Positions 47,331 through 60,955 of a stretch of 64,000 bases of DNA are shown piece after piece (position 1 is the stretch's first letter; every line of letters starts with the position of its first letter). The position numbers and the translations under genes are program-made. Origin of the DNA: Lichenostomus cassidix (taxonomy: Eukaryota; Chordata; Aves; Passeriformes; Meliphagidae); the NCBI GenBank assembly GCA_008360975.2, contig CM039182.1:25888324-25952323 (forward strand). The letters are read 5' to 3'. The notes below the pieces were generated by a model. The model had not been told where the DNA came from and did not search any database. It saw only the letters and a list, made by a program, of their open reading frames with translations.

Positions 47331-50300
47331 CCCTGAAGAAAAACAGAATACTGAACATGCATGAATTATGGTGGACTTCATCTTCTTTGTTGCTAAACAA
47401 ACGTTAGAGTGCATCTGAATTGTCCTTCCAAACAGTGAAATATATACAGTTTTACAGTTCATAAAGAAAATTACAGAGGATAGAACAGAAATCCTTCAAC
47501 CCAAGAAATTAATGATGAACTGCTAGCACGGGTATTATGCACCATTCCAGCCAAACCCTTCTTAAAAGCAGCATAATTGAGTTTGATCCCTTACCAGGAA
47601 GTGTAATCTGTATATTTGGAGTTATTGAATGACCTCTGCTTAGGGAGTGATGAAGCAAATTATTAATCAACTTGAAAAAGAGATGTGACAGAGTGAGGTA
47701 TTTGACAGAATACTTCAAGAAATACTTCATTAAGTATTGGATATTTTACCAAAGGATATTTAGATGCCAAAAATATAATTGTATGAAAGGGAAATTAAAA
47801 CCAATCATGGACTATTACATGTAATCATGAGGATGCTCTTACTTATGAACCTTGGAAAGTGTGTAGGTTTATCAAGGGGATTATCCTTTTTAAACATAAT
47901 TTCTCCATAGGAAGTACTAATATCCTCTCTTCAAATGTCATTTTGGGCTAGAAAAATAATTATTTTGACTTAAAATGGCTGTTTGTATGCCTTTTTTGAG
48001 TATGAAAGGTATAAATATTTTTACAGTCATTGAACAATTTAGCTGTTTTTATGAAGATATCTTAGAAATTATTCTCTTTTTGAGATGTAGTATAGTTATA
48101 CAGATATGATGGCAGAAACTATCTGAGGCTTTGTGTTTGTATGGTATTATACCTCACATATTTCTGATTTAGAAACAGAGACGTACTGCCATAATTGAAT
48201 GTCAAATATACTCACATGAACAACAATAGTTCACAGGTGATGACCATCAGACACAGGCGCAGGGTAATACTGGTTCCTTAATCAAGTATGATGCAGTACA
48301 CAATACAAGTAATTCAAATTGATAACTAGGTCTATACTGAATTTTATTCCTAGAAACAACAGTGTGTAAAACAGTTCAGACACTTGGTCAGGTATCCAGA
48401 AATCCTTTCAGTCTTCTTGTCCTGTTGAGAATGAGATCAAGAGAGTTCTCATACCCTTTTTACCTAATATAACCAAATTTTAATGAAAACATGCTAAAAT
48501 ATCTCCTAGTATCAGTGAATAACAGTGTTCATAAACAATTAGACTCCCTAGGCTATTTCAGTTAGACTATGTAAAATGCTTAGAAAACATGGGCAGAATT
48601 TATCTGGAAGAGGTAAAGTTACTGTGACTTTAACAGAATATGGTATAATCTGCTTTCTAATCTTGTCCCACCAAATGGCAATGCATCCAGAGGGTTAATG
48701 GAGAGTTATGTAATATAGTCATATAAAATATGAACATTGGTTCTGTTGATGACACCAATACAAGCTTTCTTAGCTTTTTCGTACTGAAAATGCAAAATGA
48801 CTATTAAAGTGTAATGGCACAGAACATCTTGTTTAAAAAAAGAAAGAGCCTTTTACAGTATTCTTGTTTATAGATGATATTTATTGCCTTTGTATTCTCA
48901 TGGTATGCTTCTAAGTCAATTGAAATGCAAGTGCTAATGAAACCTCTACCATAACATATTCATTCTTTTTTACACCAAATGAGTCTACTACAAGATGTAA
49001 ATGACTTACATATATCTGCTGCTCAGGTTTTATTGTTTTAGGTTAATTTATTCACTGTAATATTCTTAATGAAAGTAATGACTCTTCCAGTAGTTTGTAT
49101 ATTCATATATTGCAATTTTATTAAATCATGCTGTGAAAGTTCACACTGGCTGCTCTAAACATTCCTGAAGTTTCATGCTATACTTGATATATAAATGTAA
49201 TCTTCTAGCAGATTATCAGCATAGTATATTTTGTTATCCTTTGCTCTTCCTAATTTGTTCACACCAGGGTATACCTAATGTACAGTGGGGTTCACACAGA
49301 CAGGGCTGTAACATTCTTAAGCATTTTATTAGCACATCTCATTGCAAACACAGATAAAAATCTACAAAGCAAAGCCAGCTTAATGCATATAATTATTTTA
49401 AAATATACTTTATTGTTATGGAGATTTAGTGTAAATTTACTGCTCCAGATTTAAAAAAATTCTTATGTCAGCTTCAGCATTGGCTTTTACTTTAAGTGCT
49501 CAAATTGCATCTTTTCAGGGACAATTAAGAAATAAAAAAATCTGGTGACTAGCATCCTTTCACCCGCCTTACATAATTGTAAAATTGTGACTAACAACCA
49601 CATGTAATCTAATCTATTGGATAATACACCTCTACTTGACCAAAATCTCCAGAAGTCTTTTATTACATAAACAGCTTGCTTTTTTTTATTGTTAAACTTG
49701 CCACTTCATCAGTACTGGCATCTCTCACTTCTTAAAACATTCTTCAAACACAAGTTACAAAACATCAGACTTCTAAGAAGGAAGAATTACTAGAAACAGT
49801 GTGCAGAATAAAAACTTGGTTACCAAAAAGTGGCTCCCAAGGACACAGAGCAGGCAACAATGAAAAGAACTTCTGGTATTAATAAACCCTTTTCTGGATG
49901 CTGGACTCCATTTAAACACAGAAAAATCTATTTTTAACAGAAAATTAAGAGTTGAGATACGAACTTACTACCTGTACTACAGTTCTAAGACAATATTACC
50001 AAATTATCTGAGTATCTTCCATGTGATGTGATGCATCATATATAACTCAACACAAAATAATGCTCTCTTCCTTAAAACAATATTGATTGCAGAATTATTA
50101 TTTTTTCCAGCATGTAAGTTCCTAGGTTTTATTCATTTTAAAATAGGCAAATATTTAGTTAAAAAAGGCCTAAAAATGCAAAAATGAGTCCTTAACTACA
50201 TGCAGAAAGTCACTGAATGCTAATCTTCTCTTAGTAAATAGCTTTTAGTTTTCACTGTGCATTCTTCTCTCATTTCTCTACATGTAAAACAGGATTTACT

Positions 50301-51160
50301 CCATGAAAATAGTAAAAGACAGCATTACTCACAGGTATAAATTCCCTGTGTTACTGTCAAAGCACTGCATACAGCCTTCACCTTCCATCCTATGCCAGTA
50401 CAAAATTGAAGAGTGATGGTGTTGAGAATCAAACAAATTTTGCAAATTATATTTTAAAGTAATAAACTGCTAAAATAAAACATACATTTATGACTGTATT
50501 GACCAAAATGTGCCCTGTCACAACTGTTAAATTTTGTTATATTGTTTTTTTTTGTGAGATCCTTAACATGGGACATATCAGTCTCATGTAATTACAACTA
50601 CAGCTGCTACACTGCTATAAGTGTCCATAGATTTGGAAGAAAATTTTACAGATGGTTTAGCATTTAGATGAAAATCATTTTGTTTTATTGCTCTTGACTC
50701 TTTTTCTGGTTTTCCCACTGATATTCTGAGACTCCCTTACAGGTTTTAGATTAATAGTCAGATCCAAGAAGTAAGGTCATAAAAGTTTGGTGCTACCTAA
50801 CTTGGTGCCAGTCTCCAAAGCAAACTCTATGTGGATCTCTCTAGAGGGATTGGAGAAGCTAGCACAGTCTATATTATCTCTATATGCACTTAAAATATGT
50901 TTCAAATAACAAGATAAACATGAATTATCTCTTGCTGTGGAGATGAATATTTGTACCACTGAAAATTTGAAATGACACATTTCTAAATTTGTTCCTTCTC
51001 TTAACTATACAAACAGAGAGACCTTGCTTTTCCATTTTAACATAGTGGCATGATACTTATATTATTATGTGTCAATGAAACTCAACATATTTCCAGATAT
51101 AGAATTTTAATCAGCTGGTATATCCACAAAAAATAACAAAAAATATGTGCACAAAAATCT
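47331..51160. other. AT-rich unique sequence, no gene recognised
   Basis: No coding or RNA gene is seen. Open frames at 47509-47730 minus, 49175-49357 plus and 50777-50980 minus are short and unassigned. The sequence after 47330 might contain further decayed LINE sequence, but I cannot align it. Confidence 0.4.
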
Positions 51161-51195
51161 AAATCCCACTGAAATCCATGGGAATGTCTCTGATA
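51161..51195. repeat. Weak match to the ancient CATTGAAGTCAATGGGA-type repeat
   Basis: ATCCCACTGAAATCCATGGG followed by AATGTCT resembles one arm of the repeat at 43190-43245. It is one arm only and could be chance. Confidence 0.3.
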
Positions 51196-54100
51196 TCTTC
51201 AGGAAACTTGGGATTCAGCTGTCACAGCTGGGTGAAGGATATGATTATACTTTGGAATAGTCATAAATATAATTTTACTACAATTCTGTTAGAAATCTTA
51301 GATTTTCTGGTCAGTGTTCTTTCTTCTGAGATACAACTTCGAAACACTTTAAACATGGAACTGTCCACTTTTTAGAAGCAACACCTGCAATCTAATTTGT
51401 AGCTATCTCAATTCAAAACCAACTACCTGAATAGCCTAAGATAAACAATTTCAGGTTTTCAGTATAACTGCTAGAAATGGTTTGTCTATTTTTCTTTTGA
51501 TTGTTCAATGAAAGAACAATGAAAGCAGCACAACATTCTCTCTAAATGTTGAAATAATCTCGAAAATATTTGTGTGGGAAGTTCTCACAAAATAATTTTA
51601 TTTACTGCATCACGCCTTTGTTCAGAATATATCCTTCTATTTTCCACATTAATTTATTTCATAATATCAGCAGTAATTTAATGGAAATTGCCATCTACAA
51701 TTGTGTTTGAGTAGTATTTTATGGGCACCTCTTTTAAACTTGGGGTTTCTCTCTAAAGTTCTTTATCAAAAAGTGTGGTTTGGTTCTGCCCATTGGAGCC
51801 TTTGCTGCCTTACAGTCAGTGGCTACATCTCTGTGTCTGAGACAGTCGCATGCCTGTCGATGACTGCAAACCTAAACTTGAGTTTAGGAGTCCAAAACCC
51901 TCTGAAATCCTGCCACAAAAGTACCATCAGGAATTTCTGCTTTAACTGTCAAAGATATATGGAGAACAGCCCTTGTGGGGAAAAAACCCAACAAACTAGC
52001 CATGCTTTCCAAAGTGCTGGAATATATATAAAGCCAGAGTATTTCTGAGATAGAATGAGAAATGTTTTGATGTAATTAATGTTCTATTCAGAATGGATAT
52101 GTATATTTTCTAAATACTTCTACAGAATTTTTCATCTTCATAAGTACTTTGCTAATTTTAATTAATCCTCACAATGAGGTGGGTGATAAATTAAGAAGAA
52201 TTATGAAGAATTCACAACAATTAATTTATCTAGGAAATATAGTTATTTTCCATAGTGTGAAGTGTTCAAGAACAGACAGTGAGTTTTACTGACTTATTTG
52301 TACTTCACAACAATTGAGTTAAAATTTTATGCAAATATAATTCAATCAGTGGAATTATTAAATGTGGCAGTGTTTGATGTAGAAGCTTCAAGAAATTAAC
52401 TGTCCAATTTGCATTGCTCTTGAACCAGCAACAATCCCAGGCTCCTCACACACATCTTGTACATGCCTGGTCCCCAGTAATGAACAAAGACCTGGCTATG
52501 TGTCGGGTTAATTTTAGGGAAGAAATCTATGATTTTCAAACAGATTGGGGCAGTGACAAACTTCCAATTGGTCTTGCATGTGCAGGCTTGGGAAACTTTC
52601 ACCCAGAACACATCTTGGTGAGCAGCTCACTTTCAGTCAAGATACAATGAACAGCACCCAATCTAACAACGCTCAGATTTCACACTCATGGAAAATGTCT
52701 GGCACAAGCTGTTATTCGATATTTGTAGCCTCATCATTAAGATGAGCTGACCATGTTACACTAACCTGCAGTTCCTGCTACTGCTGCTGGTTATATGTTG
52801 TGAACTGCTGCTGCAGACTGTTACACGCTGTATGAGAGCCCCAGCTGACAGCAACCTATGAAATTTATAGCTGCTTGCTCTGCTTTGAGTCAACCTATTC
52901 CTGCTTGCTTGGCACTACAATTTTAAAAGTTAATGTTAGAAAAAGAAACAAGGAGGCAGCACACTGCTGACAGAATAAAAGAAATATTTTTTTCCTAGCA
53001 CTTTTAACAGCAGGTGTGTTATATATGGAGTAAAGTAGGAAGGGTACAGGCCAGCTCATAAATTTGTCATGAGAACTTCTGTGCTCCTTGCCACAAGATT
53101 ACATTGTGGGCAATGGGACTATTGCAGTGAAACCTGTAGAAATATTGTAATACTATGAGATTTTTCCAAAGAAAGCATTTCTTCATGTAAGGAGGAGTTC
53201 TCCATTCTGCAATGGAGAAAAGAATGCCTCCTTGTAAAAGTGCATCTTTTGTAATAGACAAGTATAAAATTTCCATTATGAGAAACAAGCATGCTCGAGA
53301 GCAGAAAATAAATGCAAACAGGCAAATGTTGTGTTTTTTCCACAGCATAGAGGTAAATTAATTGCAAAAGTAAAGTAAAAATACAAGAATTCTAGCAAAT
53401 GTTTGCCGTCTTTCTGAGGTGTCCAAGTAAAAGGTCCACTCAGAGGAAAGAAACAGACACCTTCCAGAGAAATTTTGAATATTGATAGCAGAGATCTGTG
53501 TAATTTGTTTTTTTTGCTTACCCTACAGAGATCTCAGGTTGACCAGGTTCCTAGGTTAGGTGCTTCTCTTGCAAAAGAGGTGTGACTGTAGAAAGCCTCC
53601 CTCTGAGAGAGCTTTGATTTGCCCAGAGCTGCCAGGGAGATGATTTCCTGATGCTGGAGGATTAGTCCTGCTGTACCACAACAGAATGCTGGTGGAGAAG
53701 GGAGTTTCTCTGTGCCCTCTTCTCTACTCAGTGTTCACAGTAGTAAAAACAATATTAAAAAAATCCATATAAGAACAGTCATTAAATACTTCTCTCTAAT
53801 TTTTTCTATTATTTGCAAAAATACTTTAGAAATTCCACTTAAATCTTTGAAATTCAAAGTAGGCCCTTTGAAATATTTTCCTTAAATGGCATTCAAAGCT
53901 TCTAGTTAGCCTTTGATTTCTCTGTTATATACTTTAAAGTGATCATAAATATGATGTATACTTGGTTATCTTCAAATGTACCCTTCCAATGTTAGAACAA
54001 AAACAAGTTTGCAGGCTGAAGTCAGATTGACCCTGGCTTTACCCTATGGTTGAAAGAAGGATTTAAACCTAGTCCAGTGCCAGCCATGGAAAATGGAAAA

Positions 54101-54229
54101 CAATTAAATGTTTCCTAATTGCATTATCTCCCATTCTTGAAGTTAATAAAAGCATAATCTATTTGTACCTGCCATTTGCCTTAGGAGACAGCAGAAGATA
54201 ATGAAAATATTTTACTATCTATTTTCAAA
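51196..54229. other. AT-rich unique sequence, no gene recognised
   Basis: The 115-codon frame at 51701-52048 plus, and the frames at 52396-52650 and 53067-53367, show no known domain. The stretch from 53400 to 53720 is more GC-balanced and unassigned. CTG/CAG-rich words occur at 52770-52830. Confidence 0.4.
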
Positions 54230-54800
54230 TTATAAGCTGTTGTTTCCAAAGAAAGTCAAACCCCATGTATATTATCACTTTATTGTTCTCCAGGGACTGC
54301 AGTCACTATAGTGATTGTAATTACATGGCTTCATTAACTTTCTACATTCTACCTGTTATGGGGGTTTCACATTAAGAAAATTTGCATATACAGGAAATGA
54401 ATACCGTTTGCAAGAAGCTAATGTCATTAAACATTTAAGCAGTGTCTCTCAAGTAAACAAGGAATTTTCCCTAGAATATCCTTTCAGCATGCATTTAGAA
54501 CCAATGCAGTCACAATTGTCACTTTAAAGAAAAACATACAAAAAACATTTAGTGTAAGCAACAGCCATCTTAAGAAAACTGCTTTAAAATTGGAAATAAT
54601 TCAATTACCCTCACAATCATTACAATGCATAATCAAGTGTAATATCCTCCTGTCAGATTAATAGTAGCTCATGGTTAAGACAGTATATGTGTGTTTATGT
54701 TTACTGTAAGCAGTGACCTATATTTAAACAGCACAAGCAATGACAACTTTCATTTTCCATCCAGTAATGCCTAATTTTTGACATCAATGGATCATGCATA
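54230..54800. other. Candidate conserved non-coding element beside LTR copy B
   Basis: The block is repeat-free with mixed composition and many regulatory-type words: ATTTGCATAT near 54380 (octamer/POU-like), TAATTACATGG, several CATTAA and ATTACA words, and AGATTAATAG. The texture is like that of deeply conserved enhancers, and it ends about 90 bases before LTR copy B. This is inference only. Confidence 0.25.
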
Positions 54801-54887
54801 AAAATCTTTCAATTTTTTGGTATAATTTATAAAAAGCAAATAAAGACTCTGTAAGAACAGAAATTTAACACTGTGCTGTAGTAATAG

Positions 54888-55960
54888 TGTCATGGGTTGA
54901 CCTAGCCCAGATGCTGGACACCCACCAGAGCTGCTCACTCTCTTCCCTCCACAGCCAGATAGGGGAGAGAAAATATAACAAAGGGTTCATTGGGTGAGAT
55001 AAGGATCCAGAGAGAGATCACTCATTAAATACCATCAAGGCAAAACAGGCTCAACTTAGAGCTATGAAGTGAATTTATTACTAACAAAATCAAAACAAGA
55101 TAATGAGGAGTAAAATAAGCCCTTAAAAACACTTTTTCCCCTCCCTCCTTCTAGCTCCACCTCCTCCCCCAGTGGTGTAAGGAGACAGGAATGGGGGTTA
55201 GGTCAGTTCATCAGCTGGGGCTTCTCCTGCTGCACAGAGAGAGAAGTTATTCCCCTGCTGCACTGTGGAGTCCCTCCCACCAGAGACAGTTCTCCATGAA
55301 CTTCCCCAACATGGCTCCATCTCATGAGCAACAGCTCCCTGCGAACTGCTGCAACACAACTCCACTCCAGGGCAACAGCACCCTCAAACTGCGGCAGCAT
55401 GGGTCACTCTTCCATGGGGTGCAGTTCTCCAAGGTCAGGCTGCTCCAGCCTGGGAGCAGGGCCCCTCTCTCCACGGGTCTCCCACTGGAGCACAGCCTCC
55501 TTCAGGCACCCACCTGCTCCAGTGTGGGCACCTCCCTCACGGGCTGTGAGTAGATCCCTGCATCCCCATGGCCCTCCATGGGCTGAGAGGCAGAGCTGCT
55601 TCACCATGCTCTGCACCATGGGCTGCAGAGGAATCTCAGCTCCAGCACTTGGAGCACCTCCTGCCCCTCCTTTTTCACTGACCTTGGTGTCTGCAGGGCT
55701 GTTCCTCTCACATGTTCTTACTCTGCCCTTCTCTGGAATTAAAACTGTGCTGCAACCTTTGTTTTGATTCCTCTTGAATCCGTTATCACAGAGGTGCTAC
55801 CACCATTTCTAATTGGCCCAGGCTTGGCCAGTGGCATGTCCACCCTCAGAGCCATCAGGGATTGGCTCTGCTGGACAGGGTGGAAGCTACTAGCAGCTTC
55901 TCACAGAAGCCACCTCTGTGGCACCCTGCTACCAAAACCAGACCACGTAAACCCAACACA
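54888..55960 (-). mobile_element. Solo LTR of an ERVL-like endogenous retrovirus, copy B (about 1.07 kb)
   Basis: Read on the minus strand, this is the same LTR family as 3141-4229. It starts TGTGTTGGGTTTACGTGG, passes through TGGTTTTGGTAGCAGGGTGC, GCTTCTGTGAGAAGCTGC and CAGAGCCAATCCCTGATGGC, and ends ...GGGTTGACC equivalent then CATGACA (plus strand TGTCATGG at 54888). Flanks AATAG (54883-54887) and AGTAG (55961-55965) match at four of five bases, again fitting a 5-bp duplication. Where copy A has ATTAAA, this copy has a degraded poly-A region (TTATAT). A repeat spacing of 43 bases (55344 and 55387) parallels the 45-bp units of copy A. No internal retroviral genes are present. Open frames at 55191-55767 arise from the GC-rich LTR. 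Confidence 0.87.
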
Positions 55961-55965
55961 AGTAG

Positions 55966-58900
55966 GAACACAAATGTTTTCTAGTCTGTAACATTTCCAT
56001 TTCATGAGCTTGATGCAAGCCCACCAATGCCAAAGGACAAGGCGTTATTTTTCTGTTTTCTTGAGAAAGTTTTTCTGAGAATACCTAGCTGCTGGCTTCA
56101 GTAGATACAAAATTTTAGCAACTTTTTTAGTTTTGAAGCCCTTCGCCTTGTCCAAAATGTTATTGTTTTGTGCTTTAATACAATGCCCTATATGTGCCTA
56201 CCTCTTTTAGAGAATCTGAATTGATTCCTATTTAATCTCATTATGTGTTTTGTTTCTAACACTCCTACTGTAGTTGTCTCCTTTGTCTTGACTGTGATGC
56301 TCACACTTCTGAGATTTTCTAGATGCTAGCCCAGCAAATACCAGTGGTGCACAGGCATCATTTCCTTTAGGAAGCTTACAGCTCTATGCAGTTTTTGGGG
56401 ACAATTCTTTTGATGTAAGTAATTTTCTCATACTATGTAGTGGAGAATAAAATGTATAACTGCTTTTTTGTAGATTCTACTTTAAGGAATTCAGAGGTTC
56501 AAATCTGAAGAATGGACATTCTAGTACCTAATTTATAGGAGCTTAAGGTCTTTATTGGTTCTCATTCTTCACACTTTCTCCTTAGTATCTGTCTGAATTA
56601 GACTTTACCTTTAAAATTCTTCCCTTTTCTAATTTTGAGCAAAGCAGAAATACCACAAAATCTTTTCTTTTTCCCCATGAAGTATAATAGGGTTTACATT
56701 TGTTCAGCACTTTGAGCTCTTCTGTTGAAAAATGCTGTAAAAGCATAAAGCACAATCAGCTGGACTTCATCCTGCTGACACGAGGATGTAAAAGAACCAT
56801 GAGAATGTCCACCGTGTTCCCTTTTGTACCAGTTCTGAATGCAATATCTATCTTCTGCTTACTCTGAATACAAGGATTACATTAAACTGGCAGCCATCCA
56901 TAAGCAAGACAGGGAGAACAAAGAAAGTAGTAGACCAAGATATTGAGAAGGAAGTCTGAGGTTCATCTGTGAATCAACACAGATGGTTAAAGGAGCTACT
57001 CTTGTTGCATGAAATATTATTCACACGCCTAACCAAGGCCATGGATTTTGTGAAAATTTCCCGATCAGCTTTAGTAAGAAATTCAGGGCATAAATTCTCC
57101 TGTGGTTATGCCAGTTAAACTGGCTTATTTTGCAGGTAAACAAGGGAGAAGCACTCACAGAAGCTCTGTGTAGCTGAGATTGGTAAAGTTTTTGGACACT
57201 ACCGTTGCCCTGTGTTGTAAATTCCTCCAGTCTGGGTGTGCAGAACCTGGTCTCTTTCTCCTTTCCTCAGGATACCTCACAATTGGAAGGAGAGATGGAC
57301 TTGGGTGAGGGAAGAATCCTTCTTCTCTCACCTCCAATGGTATCATGAGCTCAGTGGGAAGAGAGTGAGAGGGAAATATAGTAAGTGAGGTGCAAATGAC
57401 TCAGGAACTACAGTACGGAAGGGGTTATGGGTAAGGAAAGTCTCCTGTATTCAATCCCTTCCTCCAGAGTACAGCAGATAACCCATACATAACTTCTGTG
57501 AGTTTAGATTTCCTTGCCTTGGTCACTTACCTTTTACACCTCGAGATTGTCAGTTATTTCACATTTAGGAGCTTATTTTCTTGGTATGACCAAATGCTTC
57601 CTTTTTTTCCCATATAATGCCATCAAAGTTTTTTTCACTGATTGACCTGACTTTCTTTCAATACAGAGATAGATTTCTTGTTTGCAACAGTTCATGATAA
57701 TGACTTCTCCTACATTTATAAAATGTCCTTGCCTTTTGCAATATATTCTTCAATGTACACGATGTTGTATAGAAGTGACTTTCCAATTCCATTCTACAAG
57801 AGCTCAGACACTGTTTGAAACATATTGGTTTCCTGGATTGCAACTATTGATCTCAACTTTGTTACTGGAAGGTTATGGTGGAAAACCTTTCTTCTTTCAG
57901 CTAATTTTTTTCCCTACATCTTGCTTTGCTTTACTTCCTGACTTACAAACTTTTTTTTTTTTTTTTTTGCTTCTCAGCAGTTATATTTCCTTTCCTTTAA
58001 CAGCTGTTCTTAAGGAATTTCACTGTTGTATAGTTATTTGTGAGCTACACTGTTTTACTCTCTTGGTACCTGCTGTCTTTACTTGAAGCCTCTAAACCAG
58101 TAATTGGTAACAAGTTTCTCTCAGTGGGTTTTACACACAGCTGCAAGGCAGAAAATAAACAGTTCTTTCAAGTTTACACTCTTAGGGTTACAGCTGTATA
58201 CTAATGACTTCCCCAGCTTGCTAATGCAATTTTTAAAGAGATATCATCCTTTTACATTAACAGATTTCTAATAGCTTTACCACAGTTTAGGCAGTACCTT
58301 GTAATGAAAGTGGTGAGAACATGACATCAGAACAATTTCCTTCCTAATTAAAGTATCTCTCCTAATTAAACTAGTCACTGGTGTGTAGTCCATAGCTTTT
58401 TATCAAAAAACAATTCACATCCCCAAAGTTTTTTAATTTATTATAATTTCTTTTAAATAATGGTAGGAATCCCAATGCATTTTCTCCCTAATTATTTCAA
58501 CACTTAAATAAAAAATAAATTGTAGAAAAAAATTATAGTGTGAATTAGGATTCTTCAGAATTTTCTTTTCATCTTTTTTGAGCAGAAATATTCGAGTATA
58601 AATAAGAGATGGAATACTTTTTGTTTTACTAAAAATTATATGAACATATAGTCAATAAAAACAGAGATAAAAAAATCAAAATGCAGTCTTCAGCTAAAGT
58701 GTCCTGTTCTTTTCCTCATAAGTCTTTGACAGAAAAAACCCAAAAAACCCCCTACAAAACAAACAAACTATACTTCTTAGAAAGTGGGAGGAGAAAAAAA
58801 TAAACGTTTATTCAGCTATTCCAATCTTAATAAGCTAGGTCATGATTTAATTAACAAAAGAATGCATGTTTTGCTGAAAATACAAAATATGCATAAACTC

Positions 58901-60955
58901 TGTGTATGTGTGTGTTTGTAGATAGAAGTGAAAAATAAAGTTAAATAAAATTTATGCCCCCTTTGTAACTAAACTTGTTCTATTGAGTTGAGATTTTTTT
59001 CACCTTCTAAAGAAACCTTTTCAAAGGTTTCAGAGATTTTTCTCTCAAGCCATTCCATTATTGGCATCTAGTTTGGTTTGGGTTTTTTACAGAATGAAAC
59101 AGTAATGCTAGCTTGCTAGCTCTTGTTTAAGCTTTACATGTGACTGTTTCATCTCCTAATAATACTTCAAAAGCTTATTTAACAAGCTCAAAAAGTATCT
59201 GTAATGTTTTGCACAGGTATGCAAATCAGACTACTAAAGGTTTGGGATGCTGGGGAAGTGTGGTTTTTTCCATCATAAATACAGTAGCAAGGGAAAAGAT
59301 TCACCCCTATTGATTTTGAATGCTAGACATTGTAATTGTACAACAGAAGAGGGATAACCTCCTGACTTAGGAGGGAGTAGCACAGTTGCTGATATTCCTG
59401 TATTCGTCTACCCCTACCATTGCAGCAAAATGGCAAAGTGCTCGAGGTCACATGGAATTGAGTTTGGCTCTAATTTTGTCATGCTCATTCCTGTCATGCC
59501 TATAAAACAGCTCTGCGTTGCTCATGAGAGAAATGCTCTGTGCAGGGCATTTTGTAATTACTTTGAAAAGATGTATAAATCCCTTGTCTTCCTATGTCAA
59601 GGGCAGAAAGAGGAAACACCTAACAGCATCAAGGAGGATCTGGCAGCAGCTGCAGTGCCTGAGTTCCTTGACTGCAACTGCCCATGGCACAGTGACCAAC
59701 GGGAAGGCGAGGCCAAGATGTGAGAAACCAAGCACTCCAGCACATCTTCAAGCAATGGCTGTGTGTTAGCCTAAATCTGAATTTTCTTTCTAAAAAGGAC
59801 ATATAAAATTGGAAGAAACACTATATTAAAACATTTTTTTAGTTAAGATTCCTGTGAATAAGCAACTAACTATATTAAAGTACATCCTACGGGAACTTCT
59901 CCCTTTAACTTCTGTTTGTCAAAGGCAGGGAAGTGAGGTTAAAAATATAAATCTATAATAACTACAGATGTAAAAGATCAGAATATGTTTTTACAAATTT
60001 TCTGTCACTTAGGTAGCTACCACCTTCTCTAGTTCTATGTCCAGAATGCGAGAGGCAATGTGGGAGTGGCAGCTTATTTTTTTTCCTTTGAAATGTTGTT
60101 TCCATAATTTAAGATGTTGCATGTTAGATGTAAATAAATCTGTAATTTCCTGTCTTCTTCAGGGAACAATAAATTCTTATTTAACTCATTATATTGAAGA
60201 TGTAATATGCATGGACCATTTGAGGTAGTAGGAATAAGATTTTCCAGAGAGTGGAAAGAAAGCAGTTTTTTAGGGATCTCACTCAATAAAACATTCTGAG
60301 GGGGCATTATTTTGTACCTTTTTATTAGTTTCATGCTAGGAGACACAGGTTTGTTTTATTTTAAATAGAGCAGTACTCTTGTAAGTAGTATCCTGTTGAA
60401 ATGACTGACAACAAATAAATGTGTGACACCCCTACTTTCTAAACGCAAAAGCTAATGTCAGTGTTCATGGTATAGTGCAGTCTGTGAAGTTTTTTGAATC
60501 AGGAACATCATAATATTGACAAATAGAAAACTGGAGACAGAACTTCTACAGGTATTATGGTACCTTTGGCTCCTGAACAGTGCATTCTCCCTTTTAATAT
60601 TAATTACAAGGTAAGAGACATTTGACAGTTTACAAAATCAGAACACAATCAGCTTGACCACATTATACACTGTTGCACATAAGAATTCTTAAGGCTGTTT
60701 AACAAATGACTTTTTTTCCCCACTTTTCATTAGAGCCCTTTGTTGCCATCCAATCTTGATTTCAGAAATTAAAGCTAACAACCAGATTGAAAGAAAACAG
60801 AGACTGACAGCATGGGGCACAGTCTCAAAGCCACAACTAACAGCATGAGGCAAAGCAAACCTCAAGCTATTCCAGCTCTTAGAGAAGGAAGGGGGGGTGG
60901 GAAAAACATTTGCAGGAAAACTCAATTATAACAACCCACAGCTATGGTAAAGCAC
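55966..60955. other. AT-rich unique sequence, no gene recognised
   Basis: Frames at 57682-58086 and 59430-59769 are the longest here and have no known domain. A run of 18 T at 57951-57968 followed by GCTTCTCAGCAG mimics a 3' splice site. A GT-rich run lies near 58903-58918. No dispersed repeat is recognised. Confidence 0.4.
57951..57968. repeat. T18 homopolymer
   Basis: Eighteen consecutive T, inside a longer T-rich stretch (57900-58020). It could be the reverse complement of an A-rich tail, but no element is recognisable on either side. Confidence 0.85.

Noticed and set aside
55191..55767. 120- and 147-codon plus-strand frames
   Set aside because: They are antisense to LTR copy B and explained by its GC-rich repeated sequence.
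57682..58086. 134-codon frame on the plus strand with a hydrophobic Phe run
   Set aside because: The Phe run is simply the T18 tract translated; no signal-peptide or membrane-protein family is recognisable.
59430..59769. Two overlapping plus-strand frames of 97 and 83 codons
   Set aside because: They match no known protein and sit in different frames of the same DNA, with no clear splice sites.
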